Shown: positions 44,952-53,908 of the stretch, in pieces
Numbering within the stretch: the first letter of the stretch is position 1
How the letters are laid out: each line of letters begins with the position of its first letter
From: Bacteroidia bacterium
Lineage (GTDB): Bacteria; Bacteroidota; Bacteroidia; Flavobacteriales; Flavobacteriaceae
Assembly (NCBI GenBank): GCA_030428865.1
Contig: JAUIEK010000004.1
Span: 1-64,000, forward strand
Reading direction: 5' to 3'
Length of the DNA stretch: 64,000 nucleotides
Notes under the pieces: generated by a model
What the model was told of the DNA's origin: nothing
The model's input: only the letters and a program-made list of their open reading frames with translations
The model's database searches: none
Position numbers and translations under genes: made by a program

Positions 44952-46184
44952 TTGTCTTCTCATTTCTCTTTTTTTAAACTGTTCAACGTTTTTCTACGCA
45001 TTTCTGGTGTAGGAGGTAAGTTTTTGGTTTTTGCTGTTTTATCTAAGTATTTAACAGATTCTGATTATGGAAACTATAGTTTAATAATATCATTTATTAC
45101 AATAATGATTTTTTTACTTGGTTTCGATTTTTACAATTACAGTGTTAGAGATATTGTAAAGACAGCTAGTAAAGAAAATATTGCTAATAAACTATTTACT
45201 TCTTTTACATTTTATCTTGTTGTTTATGCACTGTTTTTTTTCATCTCAAAATGGCTTTTAATACAAATTGATTATATAAATGATTATTTCATAATCATTT
45301 TCTTTTTATGTGCCTCAGAACATTTAAACCAGGAAATTTATCGACTTCAAATAGGTTTTAACCAAATCCTTTGGGCCAACACACTACTTTTTTTTAGAAC
45401 TATGGGTTGGGGTGCAATAGTGTTGTTTTTGCTCTATCAAAATAATACAATATCAATACATTTTATCTTAAAAATCTGGTTGTTGAGCGATATATTAGTA
45501 ATCGCCCTAGTATTTGGAGTACTTCTTGTAAAAAACTGGCAGTTACTTACAAAACTTAAATTTTATTCTTCTTGGTTTAAAAAAGGACTTAAAGTGTCTT
45601 TTTTATTCTTTGTAGGAACTGTTTTTTTGAAAATAATAGAGTACTCAAACCGATTTATTGTTGATTATTATCTAGGTGAAGAGAAGGCAGGAATTTTTAC
45701 ACTCTTTTCTAGTATGGCAATTGTAGTTACTTTATACATTAATACAATAGTGATTTCTTTTGAAGTACCTGCTTTAATAAAAGCAACAGATAATAAAGAA
45801 AGAACGGTATTATTTAAAAAGTTCAAAAGATCATTGTTATATCAAGTAATTACTATTAGTTTAATCTTAACTGTCTTAATTAAACCAATTCTTAAGTGGC
45901 AAGATAAGCCTACTTTTGAAGCATATTTACCTACTTTCTTCATTCTGTTGGCAGGTGTGGTTATAATGAATTACTCGTTATATCATCACTTTATTTTGTA
46001 CGTTAAACATAAAGACAAATCGATATTAAAAGTTACTGTTCTATCAGGATTATTAGGAGTAATAGTTTCTGTTTTGTTAATTAAATTCTATGGGTTATAT
46101 GGCGCATCTATAGGTTTTCTAATATCAGGAGCATTAATGGGCTTATTTAGAGTTTATGAATCAAAGAGATATCAATATGACTAA
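44952..46184 (+). CDS. Wzx-like polysaccharide flippase
   Basis: About 12 hydrophobic segments in 410 residues and a Wzx/MATE-like N-terminus (GVGGKFLVFAVLSKYLTDSDYGNYSL) fit a lipid-linked oligosaccharide flippase of the inner membrane. The start is TTG at 44952; an ATG in a better place is not seen. It overlaps the next gene. It would carry undecaprenol-linked repeat units across the membrane. Confidence 0.83.
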   Translation: MSSHFSFFKLFNVFLRISGVGGKFLVFAVLSKYLTDSDYGNYSLIISFITIMIFLLGFDFYNYSVRDIVKTASKENIANKLFTSFTFYLVVYALFFFISKWLLIQIDYINDYFIIIFFLCASEHLNQEIYRLQIGFNQILWANTLLFFRTMGWGAIVLFLLYQNNTISIHFILKIWLLSDILVIALVFGVLLVKNWQLLTKLKFYSSWFKKGLKVSFLFFVGTVFLKIIEYSNRFIVDYYLGEEKAGIFTLFSSMAIVVTLYINTIVISFEVPALIKATDNKERTVLFKKFKRSLLYQVITISLILTVLIKPILKWQDKPTFEAYLPTFFILLAGVVIMNYSLYHHFILYVKHKDKSILKVTVLSGLLGVIVSVLLIKFYGLYGASIGFLISGALMGLFRVYESKRYQYD

Positions 46185-47184
46185 TTTATTTATTGGGCTC
46201 TCAAACAATCAAGTATTAAGTTATACTAGGATAGTAAAAGATTTATCTAATCAAAATAATATTTTGATTACAAACAATACCATTCCTTTTGACAAGCATT
46301 CTTTTTCGCAAGTTATTATTGTTGACAGGTCTTTTAATAATCAATCATCAGGCTTAATAAGCTCAATTAAGAATATCTTACAGAAAATAAAGAGTTATAA
46401 GTTAATACTCAAAAAAATAAATCATTTAAGAAAAGAAGAGCGACTTACATTGTATTTTACATACATAGAAGATATTTTAACAAACTATTTATTGTTTTCT
46501 TTCAATAAAAATATTCAAGGAATTGTGGTTGAAGACGGAACATTAAATTATTATTCGCACACAATTCATAATCTTTCCAAAAAGAAAATTTGGGCAAAAA
46601 AAATATTGTGTTATTTAAATGGAATTCCTTTTAAATTTTACAAAGGACATTCTAGCGGAATTGAATATGATCATGTAGTTAAACAGTACGTTAAAAGCCC
46701 TGATTTGGCTTTATTCCCTAAAAAATCAGTTCAACTAGATTATAGTAAAAAGAAGGTTGAGTTAAACAAATCTATTCTAATTATTGGTCAAGAAGCATAC
46801 ATAAATACTCATGGGTTAAATTTATATCTAGAAAGATTGAATAAGATTTTTAGTTATGTATTAAATCAACCTTTTTATGATGAGATTACTAAGATTTATT
46901 ACAAACCTCATAGAAACGGAGCAAGAATTAATTATACGCTGCTTGATAGCAAATTTGCTGCAAAAGAAATAATAGTTTTAAATTCTGATTTGCCTTTGGA
47001 AGATTTGTATTTTCAAGAGTTAAAATCGAAATATATTTTTGGATTTGATTCGAGTGTTTTTTTGAATCTTTACCTTGAATCTGATGAAACTTCGAAGGAA
47101 GAAATAAATTTTAATGTCTTTCTTTATTATAATAAAGAATTAAGATACATTTTTGAGAAATTTGATTTTAATATCGTTGAGTGA
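46177..47184 (+). CDS. Putative glycosyltransferase (sialyl/polysialyltransferase-like)
   Basis: This 335-residue soluble protein begins FIGLSNNQVLSY and has IVVEDGTLNYYSH in the middle, then IIGQEAYIN, IYYKPHRNGARIN and VLNSDLPLEDLYF. A K-P-H segment and the later L-P-L-E-D pattern resemble polysialyl- and LOS-sialyltransferase families. With a CMP-nonulosonic acid module in the same cluster, it is the best candidate for the enzyme that adds that sugar. The assignment is tentative. I chose ATG 46177, which overlaps the flippase by 8 bp, over 46156. Confidence 0.55.
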   Translation: MTNLFIGLSNNQVLSYTRIVKDLSNQNNILITNNTIPFDKHSFSQVIIVDRSFNNQSSGLISSIKNILQKIKSYKLILKKINHLRKEERLTLYFTYIEDILTNYLLFSFNKNIQGIVVEDGTLNYYSHTIHNLSKKKIWAKKILCYLNGIPFKFYKGHSSGIEYDHVVKQYVKSPDLALFPKKSVQLDYSKKKVELNKSILIIGQEAYINTHGLNLYLERLNKIFSYVLNQPFYDEITKIYYKPHRNGARINYTLLDSKFAAKEIIVLNSDLPLEDLYFQELKSKYIFGFDSSVFLNLYLESDETSKEEINFNVFLYYNKELRYIFEKFDFNIVE

Positions 47185-48431
47185 CTTTATTATTAAACAT
47201 ATTTATAGCGCTTATAGGAGTTGTTGTTCTTTTTAAATTTTTAGAAAAAGATCTAGGCCTGTTCTTACTCTCTTTAATGATTGTAATTCAATATATATGG
47301 ATGTTTTTTTCCATCACAACAATCGAGAATGGAGTATTAATAAACGAACAAGGAAGAAATGGATACTTTGTAGGTGCAAATATTATATTGTTTCTTTTTT
47401 ATATATCTTCTTTAGGCGCTTTAATCTTTTATAAAAAAGTATTTCAAGTTTTTTTAAAACCATTGAGTTCTTATAAGTTTAAATTAAAACCATTAGTTGA
47501 TGGTCAAATAGCTTTTATCCTTATTTTTTTAGTGTTATTTGTAGCTTATTTTAATCTGTTATCATCTCCAATTCCTTTGTTTTCAGAAAGAGTTGATAAA
47601 TTTAACTTTTGGGATTTTGCAAAATACCCTCAGCTAAGACCGCTTATTGGCAATATAATGGCTTTTGTTGGTTTTGGTAGTGCTTTGCTGTATAGACAGA
47701 ATAAGGTGTTAAGTGTTTTGTTTGTTCTATTGTATATAATCTATTTAATACTAATGGGGCAAAAGTTTACAGGCTTTTTGATTTCGATATACGGAATACT
47801 TTTAGCGTTATTCTTTTCTTCAAAAACTAAAATTAATTTTAAACTTAAATGGGTATTAAACAAATATGTTTTAGGGCTTGTTTTTATTTTGTTTGCGCTA
47901 GTTTATTATAAATATTCAATAAAAAATCCATTTAAATATTTAGGGATGACCCCTCTAGAGTCGGTTTTTTACAGAGCGTTTAGTTTACAAGGACATGTTT
48001 TTTGGGGAGTTTCTGAAAGATATGTCTACATGAACACTCCAAATACTTGGAACATTGGTGAGTTATGGAACGGAATGCATCACTTAATGTTAGATTTTTG
48101 GCCATGGAGTTATGAAGATTATCTATCAGTTACATCAAGAGGTGTAAGTTGGACTAATGGTTACCCATCAATTTTATTGCGAATTTTTCCATTGCCATTA
48201 GCTTTGGTTGCCAATGTAATTTTATTGTTTGTTGTAGGTTTTTTTCAAGAGTTGCTTAAAAAATTTATAACGAACAAATCATACATTTTAAGTATCGTTT
48301 TCTTTCAATTGTTAACGTGGGTTAGCTACGCATATACAATGTCTTATTTTAAAAAATTGATTATTCCTTTTGCCTTAGCGTTTATATATATGCTATTTAA
48401 TTTTTTAAATTATAAAACGAGAACTGAATGA
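47181..48431 (+). CDS. Membrane polymerase-like protein (Wzy candidate)
   Basis: A 416-residue protein with about 10-12 hydrophobic segments. A large loop between late segments contains WGVSERYVYMNTPNTWNIG and SVTSRGVSWTNGYPS. The layout fits O-antigen polymerases of the oligosaccharide repeat unit type, though these are poorly conserved. It starts at GTG 47181, overlapping the upstream gene by 4 bp, and overlaps the next gene by 4 bp. Confidence 0.7.
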   Translation: MTLLLNIFIALIGVVVLFKFLEKDLGLFLLSLMIVIQYIWMFFSITTIENGVLINEQGRNGYFVGANIILFLFYISSLGALIFYKKVFQVFLKPLSSYKFKLKPLVDGQIAFILIFLVLFVAYFNLLSSPIPLFSERVDKFNFWDFAKYPQLRPLIGNIMAFVGFGSALLYRQNKVLSVLFVLLYIIYLILMGQKFTGFLISIYGILLALFFSSKTKINFKLKWVLNKYVLGLVFILFALVYYKYSIKNPFKYLGMTPLESVFYRAFSLQGHVFWGVSERYVYMNTPNTWNIGELWNGMHHLMLDFWPWSYEDYLSVTSRGVSWTNGYPSILLRIFPLPLALVANVILLFVVGFFQELLKKFITNKSYILSIVFFQLLTWVSYAYTMSYFKKLIIPFALAFIYMLFNFLNYKTRTE

Positions 48432-49591
48432 AACAGTATGTGAATTTTAAATTATACATTCTGTATCTGTTAATGTTTTTTATGCCTTTGTGGAGAACAG
48501 GGGATAATATATTGCTGGGATTTTTATTTCTGTTTTCTTTATATGATGCTAAAAAAAGTGGAAGATTAAATATTAAGAATTTATATCCTTTTTTTCTTTA
48601 TATGTTTTACTTCTGCATTCTAATTGTCTTTCAAAATAGTTTTGAATTAGATAAGAAGTACATAATACTTTTATTGCCAATATTAATTTTACCCTTCTCA
48701 TTACAGAGCTTTACAAAAGGAGAAATAATAAAATCGTATAATTTTTTTGTGTTAGGTGTTTTTATAGCGCAAATAATAGCCTCATTTGGTATTGTTGAGT
48801 ATTATTTTTTCTCCGAAGGAAAAAAAGTTGCTTTAGCAAACTACAATCAAGTAAATGAAATTTTGAGATTTGAAAGGCCATATTTAGGTTTTTTTTCAGC
48901 GATCAGTTTAATAATATCTTACTTCTCTTATAAGAAATCACAAAAATGGTTTTATATAGTTAGTTCGTTTGTCTCTTTATTTATTATAGTTATAATCTCT
49001 GCTAGATTGCCGTTTTTAGTACTTCTAATAGCGACTATTGTTTTATTATTTTCAAAAATAAAATCAAGAAAATTTAAGATAATTATTATTAGCACAGCAT
49101 TAACTGGTTTAACTTTATTAGGCTTTTTAGAAACGCCATTAAAACACAGGTTCCAAATGATAAAATTTGATGCTCGAGTAACTATATGGGAAGGAAGTAT
49201 TAAGCAGCTTAACACTACTGAAAAGTATATTTTTGGTATTGGTAGCCAGAGTAAAATTAGCGAGAACTTATTAGATTATTATAAAAATGAAGCAAACTTT
49301 GAATACAATCCTGAAAAACAACGATTCGTAAATAAAAATTATAATACTCACAATCAATACTTAAATGAATTTATTAGAGGCGGTATACTAGGTTTAATAT
49401 TGTTTCTGTCTTTAATCTTAGTGTCGTTTGTTAAGCTAATTAAAAAGAATGATATTTTTGGTTTTCTGTTGCTTCTCTCCGTATCATTATTTTTATTTGT
49501 TGAGAATTTATTAGAAAGGCAAATGGGTGTGTATTTCGTAAGTCTAGTCTTAAGTTATGCCTACAATAATTATAAGTATGAGAATAACTAA
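48428..49591 (+). CDS. O-antigen ligase/Wzy-C-like membrane protein
   Basis: About 10-12 hydrophobic segments in 387 residues. The Wzy_C/WaaL signature is NTHNQYLNEFIRGGILGLILFL near the C-terminus, with RLPFLVLLIATIVLLF earlier. It may link the finished polysaccharide to lipid A-core, or polymerise it. With the preceding gene it gives the cluster two polymerase/ligase-type proteins; which does which job cannot be told from sequence. It overlaps the next gene by 14 bp. Confidence 0.8.
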   Translation: MKQYVNFKLYILYLLMFFMPLWRTGDNILLGFLFLFSLYDAKKSGRLNIKNLYPFFLYMFYFCILIVFQNSFELDKKYIILLLPILILPFSLQSFTKGEIIKSYNFFVLGVFIAQIIASFGIVEYYFFSEGKKVALANYNQVNEILRFERPYLGFFSAISLIISYFSYKKSQKWFYIVSSFVSLFIIVIISARLPFLVLLIATIVLLFSKIKSRKFKIIIISTALTGLTLLGFLETPLKHRFQMIKFDARVTIWEGSIKQLNTTEKYIFGIGSQSKISENLLDYYKNEANFEYNPEKQRFVNKNYNTHNQYLNEFIRGGILGLILFLSLILVSFVKLIKKNDIFGFLLLLSVSLFLFVENLLERQMGVYFVSLVLSYAYNNYKYENN

Positions 49592-50594
49592 TGTCGTTTT
49601 TATAATTCTTTTTACAACATTTTTCTTCAACTGTAAAAAGGTAGAAACTAAAAAAAAGATTGATCAAGTTACGCTAGATAGTTTGTACACTCTTAATGAT
49701 AATTATCCTGTAAACGATGTTAGAAGATATGGTGTAATACCAAGTAATGAAGTAGGACTACATCCAAAGCTAAAAAAGAATAAACTAGATGTAATCTTAG
49801 ATTTAGCCGAATCTGGATATGAGCTTGTTTTTCCAGAAGGATATTACAATCACTCTCTAAAAATTAACGGTAGAGAGAACGTAAAACTTAAGTTTAATAA
49901 TTCTGCTTTTTCTGGTGTAGTAGAAGTGAGGAACTCAAATAACATCAATTTATTAGGAGATTTGATTTCTTATGTAAAGTTCTACACAAAAGAATCAAGT
50001 AATGTTAATTTAGATAATCTATACTTAAAGAGTAATACAGCGTTAAGTGGTAATAAAAAAAGAAATTTAGGATGTAGTATACATTCAGGATCCGAGAAAG
50101 TTAATATTAAAAAAATAGTCATAGAAGAGTTGGCTTCGGGTAAAGAATTAGGCAATGTAAAAGCTGCTTTTATATGTCATGGTCATAACAACGAACCTCA
50201 AAATATAAACGTAGATACCTTAATTGTTAAATCTTCTGATAGGCATGGAGTTTATTTAACAGGGAGTAAGTTGTCGTTTAATTATATTTCTATTGATAAA
50301 TTTGGGTTAGGAGAAAGAAAAGATACTAACCCTATGGAAGGAGGAATTCAAGGAGAGCAATTCTTGTTTTCCGGATTGTGGATAAAAAACAGTTTTGACT
50401 CATCTATAGGTAAAGTTGTGATTAATAATAAAAATTCCGAAGGTGTTTATTCTATTAACTTTGATGTTGGAGAGTTTTTTAGACCTACTAAAATAGATTC
50501 TATCTTTTTAATTGATAACGATACAGATATAAAAGAAAGGATTTTAAAAAGATCTGGGGTAAAATACAAGTCTTTAATAAGACAAAATGATTAA
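49578..50594 (+). CDS. Right-handed beta-helix lipoprotein, possible polysaccharide-active enzyme
   Basis: The start ATG 49578 gives a lipoprotein signal with the lipid Cys in FFFNCKK. About 300 residues follow with a pectate-lyase-like opening (VNDVRRYGVIPS, then GYELVFPEGYY) and repeated short strands (NSNNINLLGD, SSNVNLDNLYL, SEKVNIKKI) typical of a parallel beta-helix. It could modify, cleave or bind the polysaccharide at the cell envelope. No catalytic residues can be named. It lies between the ligase-like gene and a glycosyltransferase, which it overlaps by 8 bp. Confidence 0.65.
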   Translation: MRITNVVFIILFTTFFFNCKKVETKKKIDQVTLDSLYTLNDNYPVNDVRRYGVIPSNEVGLHPKLKKNKLDVILDLAESGYELVFPEGYYNHSLKINGRENVKLKFNNSAFSGVVEVRNSNNINLLGDLISYVKFYTKESSNVNLDNLYLKSNTALSGNKKRNLGCSIHSGSEKVNIKKIVIEELASGKELGNVKAAFICHGHNNEPQNINVDTLIVKSSDRHGVYLTGSKLSFNYISIDKFGLGERKDTNPMEGGIQGEQFLFSGLWIKNSFDSSIGKVVINNKNSEGVYSINFDVGEFFRPTKIDSIFLIDNDTDIKERILKRSGVKYKSLIRQND

Positions 50595-51705
50595 AATACT
50601 TCATGTAGGAAAACCGGTTTCGGGCATTGCAGTATATATAGGTTTACTATGCCGAAATATAAACTCAGGTTTATTTATTAATCAAGTAACATGTGATGCG
50701 AGTTCAACCAATTTTAATCCTGTAAACTCAAAAGGAGAAGAAATTAAATTATACCACTTGCCTATAAAAAGAGAAATTAATCCGCTAAAAGATTTAAACG
50801 CTTTTTTTCGATTAAGAAGAATTATTAAAAACGTAAAACCAGATATTATTCATTGTCACAGCGCAAAAGCAGGTGTTATTGGTAGACTATCAGGAATTTT
50901 TTTTAACATACCTACGTTGTATACGCCACATGGATATTCTTACTTAAGTACTCAGAGTAAATTAAAAAGAAATCTATACATAGCTATTGAAAAAAGCTTT
51001 AGATATTTTAAACCCAAAGTTCTTGCTTGTTCAAATTCTGAAAAAGATAGGGTAGTTAAAGATTTAAAGTATGATAGAAATAAAGTTCTTTTATGGAGTA
51101 ATTCAATTGAGCCTGTATTAGAAATTAAACAATCAGAGATATTAAGTAATTTACCTAAAAAGTTTATTTGCACAATAGGAAGGCCGTCTTATCAAAAAAA
51201 TACCGAATTACTAATACAATCTATTCATGAGGCTAAAAAACAGTTGAACTCTATTCATTTGGTAGTTTTAGGGGTTGGATATCACTCTCCTAGCCTATCA
51301 TCTGTTAATAAGCTAATAGCAGAATTAGATCTTCAAGAAAATATTACTTTAGTTCCCTGGTTAAAAAGAGAAGAAATGTTGTCCATTTTAGAGGCAAGTC
51401 TGTTTTTTGTTTCTTCTTCTAGATATGAAGGGTTGCCTTATGCTGTTCTTGAGTCATTGGTTTTGGGTAAACCTTGTTTATTAACGAATGTAGACGGCAA
51501 CAAAGATTTAGTTAAAAACTCTTATAATGGTTTTTTGGTTAAAGAAAATTATAAAGAAATAAGTAGTATGATAATTGAATTGTATACTAAACCAGAGTTA
51601 CTAAAATTGATGTCTAGTAATTCAAAAAAACTTTTTTTAGAAAAATTTTCTATCGATAAAAACATAAGAGAGTTAGAGAATATATATAAGAAAATATTAG
51701 AATAA
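50587..51705 (+). CDS. GT4-family glycosyltransferase
   Basis: The protein (372 residues) has GT-B fold features: an N-terminal HVGKPVSGIAVYIGLL, IIHCHSAKAGVIGRL, and the C-terminal donor site ASLFFVSSSRYEGLPYAVLESLVLGKPCLLTNVDGN with the Ex7E pattern of GT4. It adds one sugar of the repeat unit in the cytoplasm. The donor is unknown. Confidence 0.88.
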   Translation: MIKILHVGKPVSGIAVYIGLLCRNINSGLFINQVTCDASSTNFNPVNSKGEEIKLYHLPIKREINPLKDLNAFFRLRRIIKNVKPDIIHCHSAKAGVIGRLSGIFFNIPTLYTPHGYSYLSTQSKLKRNLYIAIEKSFRYFKPKVLACSNSEKDRVVKDLKYDRNKVLLWSNSIEPVLEIKQSEILSNLPKKFICTIGRPSYQKNTELLIQSIHEAKKQLNSIHLVVLGVGYHSPSLSSVNKLIAELDLQENITLVPWLKREEMLSILEASLFFVSSSRYEGLPYAVLESLVLGKPCLLTNVDGNKDLVKNSYNGFLVKENYKEISSMIIELYTKPELLKLMSSNSKKLFLEKFSIDKNIRELENIYKKILE

Positions 51706-51729
51706 GTTAAAGATTACTTTAAACCGATA

Positions 51730-53094
51730 GTGTTTTACAAAAAAAATAAATATTCGTTTTTAATAAAACCTTTGCAATTAATACTAGATTGTGTTTCAAT
51801 TTTCTTGGTGTTATTTTTTATTGCTGATAGTAGGTTTTATAACATTGGATTTATTGTTTACACGCTATCTTTTTGGATAGCTACTAGCTTTATAATTAAT
51901 TACTATCAATCGTATAGATATGTAAACGTATACAGAATAACGTCGTTAATTTTTAAGCAGATTGTAATATTTAGTTTCGGGTTCTTTGCATATTTTGGCA
52001 TTTTTAAAGAAGGAGAAATAGTACATAATCAGTTTAATGTTTTGTTTTTTCTGCTCTTAACTACTTCTACATTAAAATATTTGTTTTTTTTTTCCATCAA
52101 ACTTTATAGAATTAAGGGGAGGAATTATAGGAAAGCAATTGTTTTAGGATATAATGCTTCTTCAAAGAGGATCATAAAATTAATAAAGCAAAAAAAATCA
52201 TACGGAATAAGATATCAAGGATATTTTACTAAAAAGCAAAAGAAAGGTAGGTTGGGCAATGTTAACGAAAGTTTTCATTATGCAACACAAAATCAAATTG
52301 ATGAGATTTATTGTGCTATATCTGAGTTTAATAACAATGAAATTAAAGAAATAACAAAATTTGCAAACACAAATGATATAAACTTAAAACTGATACCAGA
52401 CTTTGAGCAGCTTTATAGTAAAAATAGGAAGCCGCAATATTATGATAATGCTTTGATGGTAATACAGGTTGATAAGTTACCTTTTCAACACTTCGAAAAT
52501 TATATAATTAAAAGAGTTTTTGATATTGTGTTTTCAATAGCAGTTCTTCTTGTTGTTTACAGTTGGCTTTACCCTATTCTTTGGGTTCTTATAAAGTTAG
52601 AATCTAAAGGACCTGTTATTTTTAAACAAAAAAGAGAAGGTTTGCATGGAGAAGAGTTTACTTGTTATAAGTTTAGATCTATGAAGATAAACAATAACAA
52701 AGAAGAGAAACATGCTTCCAAGAATGACCCAAGAATTACAAAAATAGGAGCTTTTATAAGAAAAACGAGTTTAGATGAAATGCCTCAGTTTATAAATGTA
52801 TTAAAAGGAGATATGAGTGTAGTTGGGCCAAGACCTCATGTTAAATCATTTTCAAAAGAATACAAGCAAGAGGTTGATCTCGAAAACTATATAAAAAGAT
52901 ACGCTATGAAACCCGGAATTACTGGGTTAGCACAAGTTTCTGGGTATAGAGGTGAGGTAAAAGCCTATTCAGATATTAAAAATAGAATTAGAATGGATAT
53001 CTTTTACATAGAAAATTGGTCTTTTCTTTTAGATGTAAAAATTATTTTAATGACAATTTTTAACGTATTTAAAGGAGAAGAGAAAGCATATTAA
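51730..53094 (+). CDS. Polyprenyl-phosphate sugar-1-phosphate transferase (WbaP type)
   Basis: The N-terminal half has four to five membrane segments and a CoA-binding-like domain (RKAIVLGYNASSKRIIKL). The C-terminal bacterial sugar transferase domain begins IKRVFDIVFSIAVLLVV and has FKQKREGLHGEEFTCYKFRS, then LRKTSLDEMPQFINVLKGDM-type and GPRPH motifs. It starts each repeat unit by moving sugar-1-phosphate to undecaprenyl phosphate at the inner membrane. The start is GTG 51730; length is 454. Confidence 0.92.
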   Translation: MFYKKNKYSFLIKPLQLILDCVSIFLVLFFIADSRFYNIGFIVYTLSFWIATSFIINYYQSYRYVNVYRITSLIFKQIVIFSFGFFAYFGIFKEGEIVHNQFNVLFFLLLTTSTLKYLFFFSIKLYRIKGRNYRKAIVLGYNASSKRIIKLIKQKKSYGIRYQGYFTKKQKKGRLGNVNESFHYATQNQIDEIYCAISEFNNNEIKEITKFANTNDINLKLIPDFEQLYSKNRKPQYYDNALMVIQVDKLPFQHFENYIIKRVFDIVFSIAVLLVVYSWLYPILWVLIKLESKGPVIFKQKREGLHGEEFTCYKFRSMKINNNKEEKHASKNDPRITKIGAFIRKTSLDEMPQFINVLKGDMSVVGPRPHVKSFSKEYKQEVDLENYIKRYAMKPGITGLAQVSGYRGEVKAYSDIKNRIRMDIFYIENWSFLLDVKIILMTIFNVFKGEEKAY

Positions 53095-53100
53095 TACAGT

Positions 53101-53880
53101 TTGAGAAAAATAATTACAGCATCTATTGTTATCTTTAAAGAAGACTTTGCCTTATTATCTAAGGCTGTTCAGTCTGTCTTAGGGAGTGATATGGTAGATA
53201 CATTATTTATTATAGATAATTCTCCTAATAAAACTAAAGGCTTTACAAAAAACCAAAAAATAGAATACTTGTATCTAGGAAAGAATATAGGGTTTGGTTC
53301 GGGGCACAACACTATTCTAGAACGAATAAAAAACAAATCAGATTTTCACTTGATATTAAACCCTGATGCATATTTTGATAGTCAAATTCTAGGTGAATTA
53401 GTTTTTCAATTACAACAAAATAAAACACTTGCTTTAATATCACCAAAAGTATTATTCCCTGATGGTTCTTTTCAGAATTCGTGTAGACGTTATCCAACAA
53501 TTCTGGAATTATTTTTAAGACGATTTCCTCTTTTTAAAAACTTATCTAAATCGGTAATTAATAGAGGAATTTATAAAGATAAAAATCTAGAAGAACCATT
53601 TGAAGCAGAGTATCTAACTGGTTGTTTTCATTTGTATAAAACAGAAGATTTAATTGCTATTAAAGGTTTTGATGAACGTTACTTTTTGTATATGGAAGAT
53701 GTTGATATATGTAGAAAAATAGATGTAATAGGAAAACAAAAATTGTATTACCCCAAGGTTTACATCCACCATGTATTAAAAAAAGAATCTTCTAAAAAGT
53801 GGAAGCTTTTTATTCGGCATACAATTTCTGTAATTAAGTACTTTATAAAATGGAGTTTCTTCTTTAGAAAGAAAAATTAA
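53101..53880 (+). CDS. GT2-family glycosyltransferase
   Basis: A GT-A fold enzyme of 259 residues like rhamnosyltransferases. It opens with ITASIVIFKEDFALLSKAVQ, then LFIIDNSPN, GKNIGFGSGHN, FHLILNPDAYF (DxD-like Asp) and GFDERYFLYMEDVDIC. It adds a sugar, perhaps a dTDP-derived one, to the growing unit. The start is TTG 53101, 6 bp after the initiating transferase. It is the last gene of the polysaccharide cluster. Confidence 0.88.
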   Translation: MRKIITASIVIFKEDFALLSKAVQSVLGSDMVDTLFIIDNSPNKTKGFTKNQKIEYLYLGKNIGFGSGHNTILERIKNKSDFHLILNPDAYFDSQILGELVFQLQQNKTLALISPKVLFPDGSFQNSCRRYPTILELFLRRFPLFKNLSKSVINRGIYKDKNLEEPFEAEYLTGCFHLYKTEDLIAIKGFDERYFLYMEDVDICRKIDVIGKQKLYYPKVYIHHVLKKESSKKWKLFIRHTISVIKYFIKWSFFFRKKN

Positions 53881-53883
53881 AAA

Positions 53884-53891
53884 TATATTTG
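53884..53891 (+). promoter_or_regulatory. -7 element of the purD promoter
   Basis: TATATTTG matches TAnnTTTG and lies 17 bp before the purD ATG, so purD is likely a separate unit from the polysaccharide cluster. Confidence 0.55.
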
Positions 53892-53908
53892 CCCTACAAA
53901 ATATCAAT

